DNA of 64,000 nt from Rebecca billardiae RCC1528. Lineage: Eukaryota > Haptophyta. Numbering within the stretch: the stretch's first letter is position 1; every line of letters begins with the position of its first letter. A model generated the notes under the pieces. The model saw only the letters and a program-made list of their open reading frames with translations, searched no databases and had not been told where the DNA came from. The stretch lies in NCBI GenBank assembly GCA_965240325.2, contig OZ251236.1:372001-436000 (forward strand). Direction: 5' to 3'. Shown here piece after piece: positions 54,189 through 64,000 of the stretch. The position numbers were made by a program, and so were the translations under genes.

Positions 54189-54406
54189 GATGGCAAATCG
54201 ATGCCGGGGCGCGCAGCAGCGTCGCTTCGTTTGCGCTCCAGCCTTCTCAAACGGCAGCCCCTTGTTGCTGCCGTTGGTTGCTGCCACCAAGCTGCCACTG
54301 GCGACTGCGGCGGTCGGCAGCTCGGCGGCTGCCCTGCCAGGCGCCAGCCGACCGTGCTGGGTTAGTAAAAGCCGAAAATGGAAAAGAATCGGTCGACAGG
54401 ACCAGC
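54189..54406. promoter_or_regulatory. Divergent RAD52 / VAP-like promoter region
   Basis: The two genes start 218 bp apart on opposite strands, so this short spacer must hold both 5' untranslated regions and core promoters. No TATA box is evident. Confidence 0.5.
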
Positions 54407-56416
54407 ATGTCGGTCGCCGAATCGTCTGCCCCGAGCTTCGTGGCGAGCGACGACAGTGAGCGGTGCTTGGTGGTTGCCCCTCGCACCATTCGTCTCATCG
54501 GTGCGGACGACCGCACGCACGACGCACTGCGCCGCGCGCCCGGCGCCCGGCGGCCCCACGCGCCGTGCGGACGGCGCCTGCGCCACGCCGCCACCGGTGC
54601 GCAGCGCGAGCAGGGCTGGACAGCGCGCAGGCGATCAGCGTGAGCAACGTGACGGACGAGCACATCGCGATGAAGATCAAGTGCTCGACGGCCGGGCGGT
54701 ACTTTGCCTCGCCCAACGCGCGCGTGCTGTCGCCAGGCGAGGCCGTCAACGTGGAGATCACGCTGCGCGCGCATGCGACGCACGACGAGCATGGGCAGCC
54801 TCCGATGGGCGCGGCCGCGGACGGCGACGCCTTCTCCGTGCTCGCCCTGCCGCTGGGCGCGGAGGCGCCTGCGCCAAGCGCGCTCGCCGAGTTGGTGCGC
54901 TGCGCGCCCCACGGAGTCGACGCGCCGGCCGCGCGCGCCGCGGCAGCGCCCGCGCGCCGCCCGCTCCGCCAAGGCGCTCCGCTGCGGCCCCGGCGCGACG
55001 CTCTCGCGCTCACGCGCGCGCGCTCCCGCTGCGCGTGTCTCGGCGCGCCGCGCCGCGCGGCGGGGGCAGTGGCGCACGTCGGACGACGTGCGATTGGAGT
55101 GCGTCGTCGAGTGCGCCGTCGAGTACTCCCGTGGCAGGCCAGGCCAACCTCGAGCGGGGAGCTCGCGCGCGACGGGCGTCGCTGGCCAGAGCCCGCCGGC
55201 CGGCCGCGGGACGACCGCGGCCAGGCGGGAGGCGACGGCGGCTGTGGCGGAGGCGGGGGCAGGCGTGAGCGCGGCGGACGCGGCGTGGTCGGCTGCGGAG
55301 CAGCAGGCTGCGCTGCTCGCGAGGGCGGCGATCGAGGCCCTCGTCCCACGCCCGCCGCGCACGTCGAGCGAGCCGCGCCGAACCATCGCCGTGCCTCGCG
55401 CGGCCGCACGTGTTCAGAGCGCGCCGACCACGTGTGGCGGGCCGCATCCGCCGAGCAGCAGCGCAGCCAGCGCGGCGGCGGGCGGCGCGCTTGCCGAGCC
55501 CGCGGCGGCGCCGCGCGCCGCGACGCGGGGGCCCTTCCGGATGCCGCCCGTCGCGGCGCCCCCGTCGCCGCTGGGGTCGCAGCAGCGGCTGCGCGCCGAC
55601 GCGGCGGCGGGGCGTCCTCGGTCGACCCACGCGCGCGCCGCGCCCTGGTCCGCGAGCGCTCGGCAAGACGCTGCCTCTCCGCCCGCGCACTCGGCGCCGA
55701 CGACGGCGGCGCACACGCCGTCGACGGGCGAGCGCTTTGCGCCGCCGCCGCCGCGCTCGCCGCCGCCGCCGCCGCTCGCCGCGCGCATGGGCGACATGGA
55801 GCGCGACGCGCGCGCCGCGGAGCGCGCGGCTGAGCTCGCGCGCCAAGTCGACTCGCTGCGCGCCGAGCTCGAGCGCGCGCAGCGCGGGGCCGAGCGCGCC
55901 GCGCGCGCGGAGCGCGAGATGCGCGCGGAGCGGGACGACGCGCTGAGCCAGCTGCGCGCGGCCGGGGCGGAGCGGCGACAGCCGCCGCCAGGGCGCCGCG
56001 CGGCCGGCGCGCCGAGCGGCGGCAGCCTGTCTGGCGCGACTCGATGCGGCGCGCTGCTGCTGCCGCCGCTGCTTCTGCTGCTCGCGCTGAGCGCGCTCTC
56101 CCGCGGGGCCTTGGGCGTCGGGCCCGACCTGGGACGCTGGGCTGATCCGCAGCCGCTGCTGACTCGGCTCGTGGGCGCGGGCGGCCCGGCCGGGAGCGCC
56201 GCCGCCGCCGGGTGCGAGGCGGCTGGCTCGGCAGGGGCCTGCGACGAGGCCGGCGCTTCCGCCCGGGCCGCGGCCGGGGCGCCGTCACTCGCGGAGCACC
56301 TACTCCGGCGCGGGACGCGTCAGGCCGGTCGCAGCGGTGGCATCAACGCTCGGCCCGCACCGCGCGTGGCCCCGAGCGTGCGGCAAGCAGCAGCGCCGCA
56401 CGCGCCGGCGACGTGA
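54407..56416 (+). CDS. VAP-like MSP-domain tail-region membrane protein
   Basis: Three exons with GT-AG borders and matching phase: 54407-54500, 54614-54894 and 55070-56416, giving 573 residues. The MSP domain (about residues 15-145) reads CLVVAPRTIRLI, ISVSNVTDEHIAMKIKCST, GRYFASPNARVLSPGEAVNV and, after the second intron, WRTSDDVRLECVVE, in the order found in VAP proteins. A long Ala/Pro-rich linker follows, then a coiled coil (about 365-430, RQVDSLRAELERAQ) and a hydrophobic helix (about 452-472, LLLPPLLLLLALSAL). VAPs anchor in the ER and recruit FFAT-motif lipid-transfer proteins; the MKIKCST strand keeps the lysines typical of the FFAT site. Oddly, about 100 residues follow the membrane helix, whereas VAPs normally end there. 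That tail or a further intron needs transcript support. Confidence 0.82.
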
Positions 56417-56707
56417 CGACCGGCACCGGACCGACTCGCCTGCCCGCCAGACGGCTCGTCGGGACGCCGTGGCCGGCGTGGGCCCGATGCCATATCCCCA
56501 TGCCCGCCGGCATGTATAGTACTGATTACTGTCGTACGTACATGTCGCGTGACGGAACGGCGGAACGCGCGCGCATTACAGCAGACTGCAGACTACTACA
56601 TACGAGATCGTCGTCGCGTTCAGCCGGCGCACACTTCCTGTCCATTGACAGCATATTCAGCCGATCAGCGGTCGTTCGGATGCATGCAGCATGAGCACGG
56701 GCGGCGG

Positions 56708-57446
56708 TCAAGACGGCGGCGACGCCGGGACGGCCCCGGCGCATTGCAGGCGCGCGTGCGCCGCCCACGCGTACACGTGCGGCTCGGCTCCATCCGGCTC
56801 CCCGCGCCGCGCCGCCCCCGCGCGCGCGTCGTCGCACGGCGCGGGCGCCCAAACGAGCTCGTTCACGTCGCCGCGCGCCGGCGGTGCGTACCCCGTGGCG
56901 GCGCGGAAGGAGGCGTCGTCGTACGCGGCGGGCCACGCGCCGGCGTACAGCTTGCGGTTGCCACCGCGCGGCTGCACGAGCACGCGCCGCCGCGAGCTCT
57001 CCGCGTTGATCACCCGGCAGAGCGAGCGGCGCGCGCGCTCGCTCTCGAAGCGCAGGTGAAACAGGAGCACGCGGCCGGTGAGGAGCTGCGTGGCGCGCGG
57101 CCAGGTGCTCCACTTGTCGCGCTCGACGATCGGCGCGAAGGCCGAGGCGAAGTTGGCGTGCAGCCGCGCCACGCGGAGCGAGCCCGCGCGCACGTGCCTG
57201 CGCGCCACGCCGAGCAGCGCGTCCTGGTCGTTGTGCCCCAAATTCACATAGTGGAGGTACCACTCGGTGAAGAGGGAGGCCATGGCTGGCGCGCGCGGGT
57301 AGTAGAGCATCGCCCAGTTGTGCGGCCGGCCGTCGTAGAGGACGGTGTTGTACGCCATGTCGAACCAGCGCGCGGCCGAGCCGAGCCGCGGCTGCCGCGC
57401 GAGCACCGCCTCGATCTCGCCGCCGCCGGCGAATGCGCCCGCGCCG

Positions 57447-57491
<45 letters not shown>

Positions 57492-58057
57492 AGCTCGTCG
57501 GCGGCCGTGCACGGCAGTGCCTGGGAGTCGAGCGCGAGGGTGAGCTCGTACGGCGAGAGCGCCAGGTAGTGCAGGCGCGAGAGCCACTCCCTCCGCGGCG
57601 GCTCCCACCCCGGGTAGTGCACGTGGTCGTGCCGCATCGGCAGGACGTGGTCGAACGGGCCGTGGCGCACGGCGCTGTGGTTGGGGTGCGTTGTAGCGAG
57701 CGCGATGGGCAGGCGCGGGTTGGTGCGCTTGAGCGCGCGCGCGGCGCGGAGCGCCTCCGCGGCGAAGAGATCGACGCGCGACGTCTCGTTCGAGTAGGCG
57801 AACAGCAGCGCGCCGTACGGCGCGACGGGCTGCCTCGCCTCGCCCTCGGCGAGCGAAACGAGCGGCGGCGGCGTACGCGCGGCCGCAGCCGCGAGGCGCG
57901 CCCGGTGCTCGCAGTCAGCCGCGTCGGCCATCCACACGCGCGGGTCCGCATCGGCGTCCGTCGCACGCAACGCGGCGCGCCACCACGCGCCGCCGCCCAG
58001 CAGCAGCGCCGCGACGGCGCCAACGGCCAGCCGTCTTTGTCGAAAGGGAGGCGCCAT
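56708..58057 (-). CDS. Type II membrane glycosyltransferase-like protein
   Basis: 449 residues from Met at 58055-58057 (MAPPFRQRRLAVGAVAALLL), chosen because the frame upstream to 58222 enters AT-rich, non-coding-looking sequence. Residues about 9-27 form a signal anchor with a basic N-flank, typical of a Golgi type II enzyme. The lumenal part begins with GALLFAYSNETSRVDLFAAE and then PIALATTHPN, WLSRLHYLALSPYELTLALD and a later AYNTVLYDGRPHNWAMLYY. This layout (sugar-nucleotide fold with an acidic residue after the LALD strand, then an acceptor-loop region) is common in uncharacterised algal glycosyltransferase-like proteins, but I cannot place it in a numbered family. An (Ala-Asp) run of about seven units, from a GTCGGC hexanucleotide repeat at 57449-57490, sits right after the putative metal site and may vary in length. 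Confidence 0.65.
57449..57490. repeat. In-frame hexanucleotide repeat (GTCGGC)n
   Basis: Seven units, coding for alternating Asp and Ala on the minus strand within the glycosyltransferase-like gene. It is a multiple of three, so length changes would keep the frame. Confidence 0.9.
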
Positions 58058-59433
58058 CGGGCATCGTGATCGCAGAGGCAGATATTTTTTCAGTGGCATC
58101 ATCCATAATCCATTTTGATTTCTCTTAATCTCTTCGGCCGATCTCGGCTCATCTCGGCCGTGAGTGGCGGAAGATGGGCTAAGTTGAACCGCCGCCGCGC
58201 CGCGCGCCGTCGCCGGAGACACTCTGCTAACAGTCTGAGTAGACTTGGGGTTGAAGTGTCATGCGTTATGGGCGCATGGCTACTCAGGAGCTGATAGTGA
58301 ATAGTGCGCACCGCGTCAGTCAGGCTGCGCATTCACTGGCTCCGGCGCGTCGACGGTGCCGCCCGAGCGCGCCCGGCCCCGGGGCCCGGACCCGCCGCCG
58401 CGGGCGACCGCGGGCGACGCGGCTCGGAGCCCCCAGTCCGTCACGGTGCCGCCGCCAGACGGAAGGCGGACGCGGGCCGGACGAGGCTGTTGCTGTGTAG
58501 CCCAGCGCGATCGCTCATGCCACGATCGTGCTGCTCGTTGCTAGCTGCTGCTGCCGTCAAAGTCAGAGCTGCCGTACGTCGAGTTGGACGTTGACGAGTT
58601 GCCCGACGACAGTGCGCTGTGGCCCCTCCCGTAGAGCGCAGAGGCTCGCAGTGGGAGGGGCGAGTTGGAGTGGCTTGGCCGGCGTGGTCTGCGAGCAGGC
58701 CCGCGGCCGCGGCGAGATGCAACGGGAGCTGGCGGCGGCGACGCCCGAACGGCCTCGGTTGTGATGTTGGTGTCCATGTTGTGACTTGCGCGTTGCGCGC
58801 GGGTGGTTGTGTGGCTCTTCTGTGGTTAACGCGCGCGGGCTGTGGTGGACGTCTAGAAAGGGGGTCCATTTGATGACACACTTTGAATGAAAGAGCCAAC
58901 TTGATTGCATGCGGGTACAGAACATCAACTGATTGCAACTTGTTCTCGCGAAGCGGTGTTAACATACTTACACGGCCTTGTAATCTCCATGCCATGATTA
59001 TATTGGCTGAGGGTACGGTTAGCTCGCAGTTTGGTTTCCCGCCACGTTCGGCTCCCTTGACGAGCACTGATTATATTACTACGCGGCGTGAACCATAATC
59101 AAACCCCATCAGGCCATCAACTCTTACATGCCGCATGTTATGGTTCATCGTGATAACCAGAAGTGGAAAAGACGCCCGTATTCATCAAAGGTGCACTTGG
59201 GTAGTTGCGGTTGCCGTTGGATTCCACAACGCAACTTTGAGTGCGATACTGTCCAAATATTTGATATATGCTGGTGAGCAGTGGGTTTGATCCTGACCAA
59301 GTGCCGGTTCGGCTGTTCGGGGCACTTTACCGTTATACAAAAATCTGCACGTTACACCTGCCTTTGTCCGGCCTTGTAACCGTCATGGTTCCCTCGGCCG
59401 AGCCTCATGAACACCCACCCAGGCTGCATGTCA
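58058..59433. other. Intergenic stretch, promoter side of the glycosyltransferase-like gene
   Basis: About 1.4 kb, with GC falling markedly after 58780. No supported gene; open frames up to 208 codons lack domains. It must contain the promoter of the minus-strand gene to its left and the 3' flank of the minus-strand polycystin-like gene to its right. Confidence 0.6.
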
Positions 59434-62400
59434 TCAGAGGAAGAAGGCGACGGTGGCGACCAGCGCGATGGTGATCGGCTCCTGCAGCACGTGCATCTGC
59501 GCGGCGGCGATGCTCCACGAGCCGATCAGCGCGAGCGTGCGCGTCTCGCCGAACGTGTGCCCGTACAGCAGCGCGATGAAGACGAGGCCGCAGAAGACGC
59601 TCAGCATGAACACCCACGCGAGCGCCTTGCACGCGCACTGCGCGCCGCCCGCGCGCCGCCGGCGCCGCTCGTCGCGCGCGCGGTCCTCGGCGAGCTTCCG
59701 CGCGAACCACGCGCGCAGCTCCTCCCGGCTGATCAGCCCGTCGCCGCTCGTGTCGATCCCCCTGAGCAGCCGCCTCCGCTCGCCGCGCCCCATCCTGTGC
59801 GCGCCCGCCACCTCGGCCATCATCTGCCCAAACTCGGGCAGCTCGAGGTGCGCGTCCGCGTTGGCGTCGAAGCGGTCGAAGACGCGGAGGAAGCGGCGGA
59901 GCGCGGCGGCGTCATCCGGGTGGCCGCCGGTCGAGGCGCGCAGCGAGCGGCTTGACTCGCGCCAGCTGCGCTGCAGCGTGCGCGCCGCGCGCTCCCGCCG
60001 CCGCCAGCCCAGCCGATCGAGCACGCGCGCCTTGCGCGCGGCCTCAAGCCGCTCGAGCTCGCGCGCGCGCTCGCGCCGCGCGGCCTCGTACGCGGCCGCG
60101 GCCGCGGCCTCCGCCTCGGCCTGCGCGGCCGCGCGCTCGGCCTCCGCCGCGGCCTCCGCCGCGGCGCGCGCGCGCCGCTCCTCGAGCGCGCGCGCGCGCG
60201 CCGCCGCCTCCGCCGCCTCCGCCGCCTCCGCGGCGGAGGCGTCGGCCTGCGACGATCCTCCGGCGCTCCGCGGCGCGCGCTCGTCGCGGCCGGCATCGGC
60301 ATCGCCGCGCCGGCCAGCCGCCTGCTCCTCGCCCGTGGTGGGCCGCGGCTCTGGCCGTGGCTCATCCACGCGGAGCGGGTGGTCGGTCGGCTGCTCCGGC
60401 CGCGGCGGCGGCGGCGCGGGCTGCACCTCGGGGCGCGGGGCCGCGCGTTGCGCATCAGGCCGCGCGCGCGGACGCTCGTCGCCGTCGCCGTCGGCGTCGG
60501 CGCCGAGCCCGCGCGCCGCACCCGCCGGCCCGCGCCTGCTGCGGGCATCGTCCAGCGCCGCCACCGCGACCTCGCCCACGTCGCCGGCGACGAGCGCGGG
60601 CGGCGTGCCGCGCTCGGCCGAGGGCGGGCGCGAGCGGATCAGCACTTGCTGCGACAGCGGCGGCGACGACGGCTCGGCGCCGGGCGCGAGCGCGCGCGCG
60701 CGCCGCTCGCGCGCGCGCCGCGCGAGCGCCTCCGGCGGGCGGCGCAGCTCGGCCGGCGCGGACGGCGGCGGCTCGCGCTCGGCGCGCTCGCGGCGCGGCG
60801 GCACCGGCGGCGAGCGGTGGCGGAACTCGGTCTGCGGCACGTTGGCCGGCGTGGTGATGCGCGTGCGCACGCGCACAGGCTGCACGCGACCCGTCGGCTC
60901 TCGCTCCCAGCGCGCGCGCGCGTCGGGCGGCGGCGGTGGCGGATGGTAGGGGCCCTGCGACGACGCGTTGGCCGCGCGCGCGCGCGCGAGTGCGCTCGGA
61001 CCCGCCGGTGGCTGCCGCTCCGGCGTCGCCGGCCCGCGCGCGGGCAGCGGCGGCCAGCCCTGCGGGTCGGCGGCGCGCGGGCGCTCGGGCGAGCCGTCGT
61101 CGTCGTACGCTGCGCGCCGCGCCGAGCGCGGCGCGGGCGCCCAACCATACTCTCCCGAGCCTAGGCCGGTCGGCGGCGACGGCGCCTCCGCGCGTCCAGC
61201 CCACGGCGGGAGCGCCGCGCCGCCTCCGCCGGGCGGCGGCCCGGCGCTGCCACGCGCGGGCTGTGCCCGATCAGTCGACGAGTCGGCCGCGTAGTTGGCG
61301 CCATATGCCCCCGCGCGCACGCCGCCGGCCGCACTGGGCGGCAGCACGCCACCGCCGCCGCCGCCGCCGGTGGCGGCGCCACCGCCGCTTTGAGTGTCCG
61401 CGCCGCGCCGCGCCGGCGTGGCGCGGCTCACCCTGCCGATGTATTCGGTCGAGGTCGCCGGCACGAGCGGCGGCGGCGCGCGGCGGCGCGGCGGGGAGCC
61501 GACGGCGCGCGCACCACCGCCGGCCCCGCCGCCCGGGGCGCCACAGCCGCCGCCGACGTTTCCGCGAACCGTCGGCACCGCGCGGCTTGTGTGCATGCGC
61601 ACGCTGCGCTGCGCGGCCGCGGGCGGCGGCCGCGCGGCGGGTGGCCGGCCCGCGCCCGCCTCGGCGGCGGCACCGCCGCGCTCGGCGGCGCTGCCGCCGC
61701 TGCTGGGCTGCGAGTACGGCGAGCCGACGCGGATCCGCGTACCGTCCAGCTCAATCGAAGTCGGCGTCACCGGCGCCGAGCCGCCGCCGCCGCCCGCGCG
61801 CCCGCCGTCGGGTGTCGGGCCTCGCGGCGGCGGCGGCGTCGCGCGCGGCGGCGGCGGCGCGGCGCGGCGGGGCGGCGAGCCGGCGGCGCTGCTGCGCTCG
61901 GGCGACGAGGGGCGCGGCGGCGAGGGCGGCGGGTCGGCGGGCGGCGCGCCCGCGCGCGACCGCACCGCCTCCTCGCCGCTCGGCCGCGGCGTGTGCGCGG
62001 GCGACGCGCGCGGCGAAGCATAAAACGGTTTTGTGCGGCGCACGGGGCGGCCGGTGGCGTCGGTCGAGTCGCGAGCGGTGCGGCCGGGGTCGGAGGAGGA
62101 GGCGGAGTCGCGCGCGTCCGTGGTGAAGCGCAGCCGCGGCACCACGTCCGGCTCGGCCGCGCCGCCGCCCACCGGCGGCGGCGCGCGCGGCGGCGGCGCG
62201 CGCGGCGGCGGCGGCGCGGGCGGCGGCGGCGGCGCGTCGGCACTCGCGCGCCCGTGCGGCGGCGTGGACGGCATTGCCACTGTCACGCCCTCGAGCTCGA
62301 CGGGCGCGGCGGCCGCCGCGCCGCGCGATGCCCCGCGCGGCGCCGGCGCCGCGTCCGCCTCGCGCCCCCGCGCCGCCGGCGCCGCGCCGCGCCAGTCCGC

Positions 62401-64000
62401 GGGCCACTGCGCGGGCGGGCAGCGCGACGCGCCGCCGCCGGCCCAGCCCTCGGAGCTGCGCCGGCTGGCGTCGCCGCCAGAGCTGCGCCGGCGCGCGTCC
62501 GAGGGCGCGGCGCCGCCGTACGCGCCGCCGCTCCGCCGCTCCGCGCCCCGCTCGTACGCGTCCCGCCCGCCGGACGAGTAACGGTCCCGCTCGTCGGCGT
62601 AACGGCCGTACACAATATTGCGCAGCCCCACCGCCAGCCGGTCCTCTGAGGAGAGTCGGCGCGGCTGTGAGACGGCCCAGACGAGGCGGAAGAAGAGGAG
62701 GGCGGGCCACGCGATGAGCGCGCTGAGGACCCCCGCGACGAGGATCGGCACGCCGCCCGGCGCCGACGCCTCCAGCGCCGCGAACCGCGCGCCCGTCGCC
62801 GCCGCCACCGCCATCGCGTCCGTCGGCTCGGGCACGTCCGCGAGATTGTAATCTCGGACGGCGTCGTGGAAGAAGAGGCACTGCAGCACGAGCTGCAGCG
62901 CGAGGAGGTTGAAGACGAGCTGGACGAACTCGGTGCGGCGCAGCGCGGGCGCGCGCGCGAACACGCACGCCACCACCGAGTGCTGCTCCAGCAGCCAGCG
63001 GCCGACGTGCCGCCCGCAGCTCGGCTCGGCGCCGGCGCCGCGCGAGCGGTCGGCGGCGCCGCGCGGCGCAGCGCGCGGTACCTGCTGCGCCGGCGCGGGC
63101 GGCGGCGGCGAGGGCGGCGGCGAGGGCGGGGGCGACGGGTTCCGCGCGCGCGCGTGCCGCCGGTCGAGCTCCTCCACCAGCGTGCGCGACGGCCCCATCG
63201 CCGCCTCCTTCGCCGCCGCCGCCGCCGCCCGCCGCTCCTGCCGACGGTCCACCAAAAACGCCAGCAGCAGAAAGAGAAGATGGCACAGCACAAGCGCGAG
63301 GACGACGTAGAACATGGGCGAGCGGAGGAGGGCGGCGGGGTTGGCGACGGCGTCGTCCGAGTCGTCGTCGTCGTCGTCGCGAGCGCGCCCGCGAGACGCC
63401 GCCTCCACCTCCTCCGCAAACTCCTGCGCGCGCGCGGGCGGGCGGCGAGCGCGCGCATGCGCGCAGTGAGGGCGCGCGCGCGCGCGCATGCGCGCATGCG
63501 TTCGCGCGCGCGCGGCGCCCGGCTTGGCCCGGCGTGGGCGCGGCGTGGCGTGGCGCTCGGGCGCGCACCTCGGGCACCCCCGGGCTCTCCGCGAACCGCA
63601 GCCCGGCGAACGTCGTCAGGTGGTCGCACACGCACGCACGCTCGCCCGTCGCCGCATCCGTGCGCGCCTCGCACCCGTCCGTCGACCACGCGAGCTCGTC
63701 CTCGTCCCAGAAGACGCAGGTCCAGGCGGAGGCGGGCGTGGCGGGGTCGGCGGGCGGGAGGGCGATGCGCGCCGCGGTGCTCAGGTTGGACACGCCCAGC
63801 GCCGAGCCGCTCGCGCCGTCGGCGAGCTCGACCGCGACGAGCGCCGTCTCGACGACGCCATCGCCGAGTCCGGTCGACTCGTTGGCGAACGGGCCGCCGA
63901 GTCCGGGCGGCGCGTACAGGTTGCGCAGCGTGGCGTAGATCACGATGTCGACGCCCGCGCTGAGCCCGCCCGAGACGGCCGCCGCGGCGGCGTCGAGCGA
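59434..64000 (-). CDS. Polycystin-1-like GPS/EF-hand membrane protein, 5' end outside window
   Basis: Minus strand, 5' partial. Exon 63569-64000 (144 codons, open to the edge) and exon 59434-63423 (1329 codons plus stop) are joined by a GT-AG intron 63424-63568 in phase 0. The first exon carries a GPS motif: CVFWDEDELAWSTDGCE, then CVCDHLTTFAGL with the HLT autoproteolysis site. The second exon has transmembrane segments (FYVVLALVLCHLLFLLLAF; FVQLVFNLLALQLVLQCLFF; VPILVAGVLSALIAWPALLF) placed as in polycystin-1/REJ proteins. Next comes a long disordered Pro/Arg/Ala loop of about 800 residues, a coiled-coil-like Ala/Arg/Glu stretch and two EF-hands (FDANADAHLELPEF near nt 59830-59870; IDTSGDGLISREEL near nt 59720-59762). 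Two final membrane segments end in SWSIAAAQMHVLQEPITIAL, close to the polycystin SW...QP signature. A PLAT domain after the first helix is not seen. A calcium-related sensor role is inferred. Confidence 0.78.

Noticed and set aside
52690-54365. Frames overlapping RAD52 on either strand (for example 53220-54365 plus)
   Set aside because: The minus-strand frame has the complete RAD52 domain; the others are compositional shadows.

Overview
The window is nuclear DNA of a GC-rich eukaryote, most likely a unicellular alga with chrysolaminarin-type storage glucan (a haptophyte or a stramenopile such as a pelagophyte; this assignment is inference). The evidence is short GT-AG introns (113-208 bp), a callose-synthase-type glucan synthase, a Kre6/Skn1-type GH16 domain, a polycystin-1-like GPS protein, VAP, RAD52, a two-repeat MYB, and Ty1/copia retrotransposons. 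GC is so high that long open frames occur by chance on both strands, so I kept only genes supported by domain similarity, coherent splice structure or placement.

Layout. (1) 70-10698: one uninterrupted giant ORF for a mostly disordered protein with an N-terminal hydrophobic segment, coiled coil and a PH-like region. (2) 10.7-40.2 kb: a repeat island with lower GC. It holds a foldback-like element with long inverted arms and 214-bp tandem arrays in opposite orientation (11145-17873, 8-bp flanking repeat), a full-length copia element with mosaic LTRs (20330-27658), a minisatellite with an inverted partner (28.6-30.4 kb), a short copia derivative lacking gag/protease/integrase core but with LTRs that look identical (30561-33984), microsatellites, a GT92-like glycosyltransferase gene (minus strand, 34601-36184), a broken copy of the 3' end of the giant gene (37.7-38.1 kb) and another inverted-repeat element (38930-40067). 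(3) 40.2-64 kb: gene-dense and GC-rich, with an eight-exon gene fusing a Kre6/Skn1 GH16 domain to a complete GT48 1,3-beta-glucan synthase (40238-50637), a MYB gene, RAD52 (minus), a VAP/MSP gene divergent from RAD52, a type II membrane glycosyltransferase-like gene (minus), and the 3' part of a polycystin-1-like gene (minus) that runs off the right edge.

The most interesting items are the GH16-GT48 fusion, which would place chain synthesis and a Kre6-type (beta-1,6-glucan-related) activity in one polypeptide, and the foldback-like element. The two copia elements share an identical polypurine tract and related pol proteins. The larger one could have supplied functions in trans for the smaller one (inference).
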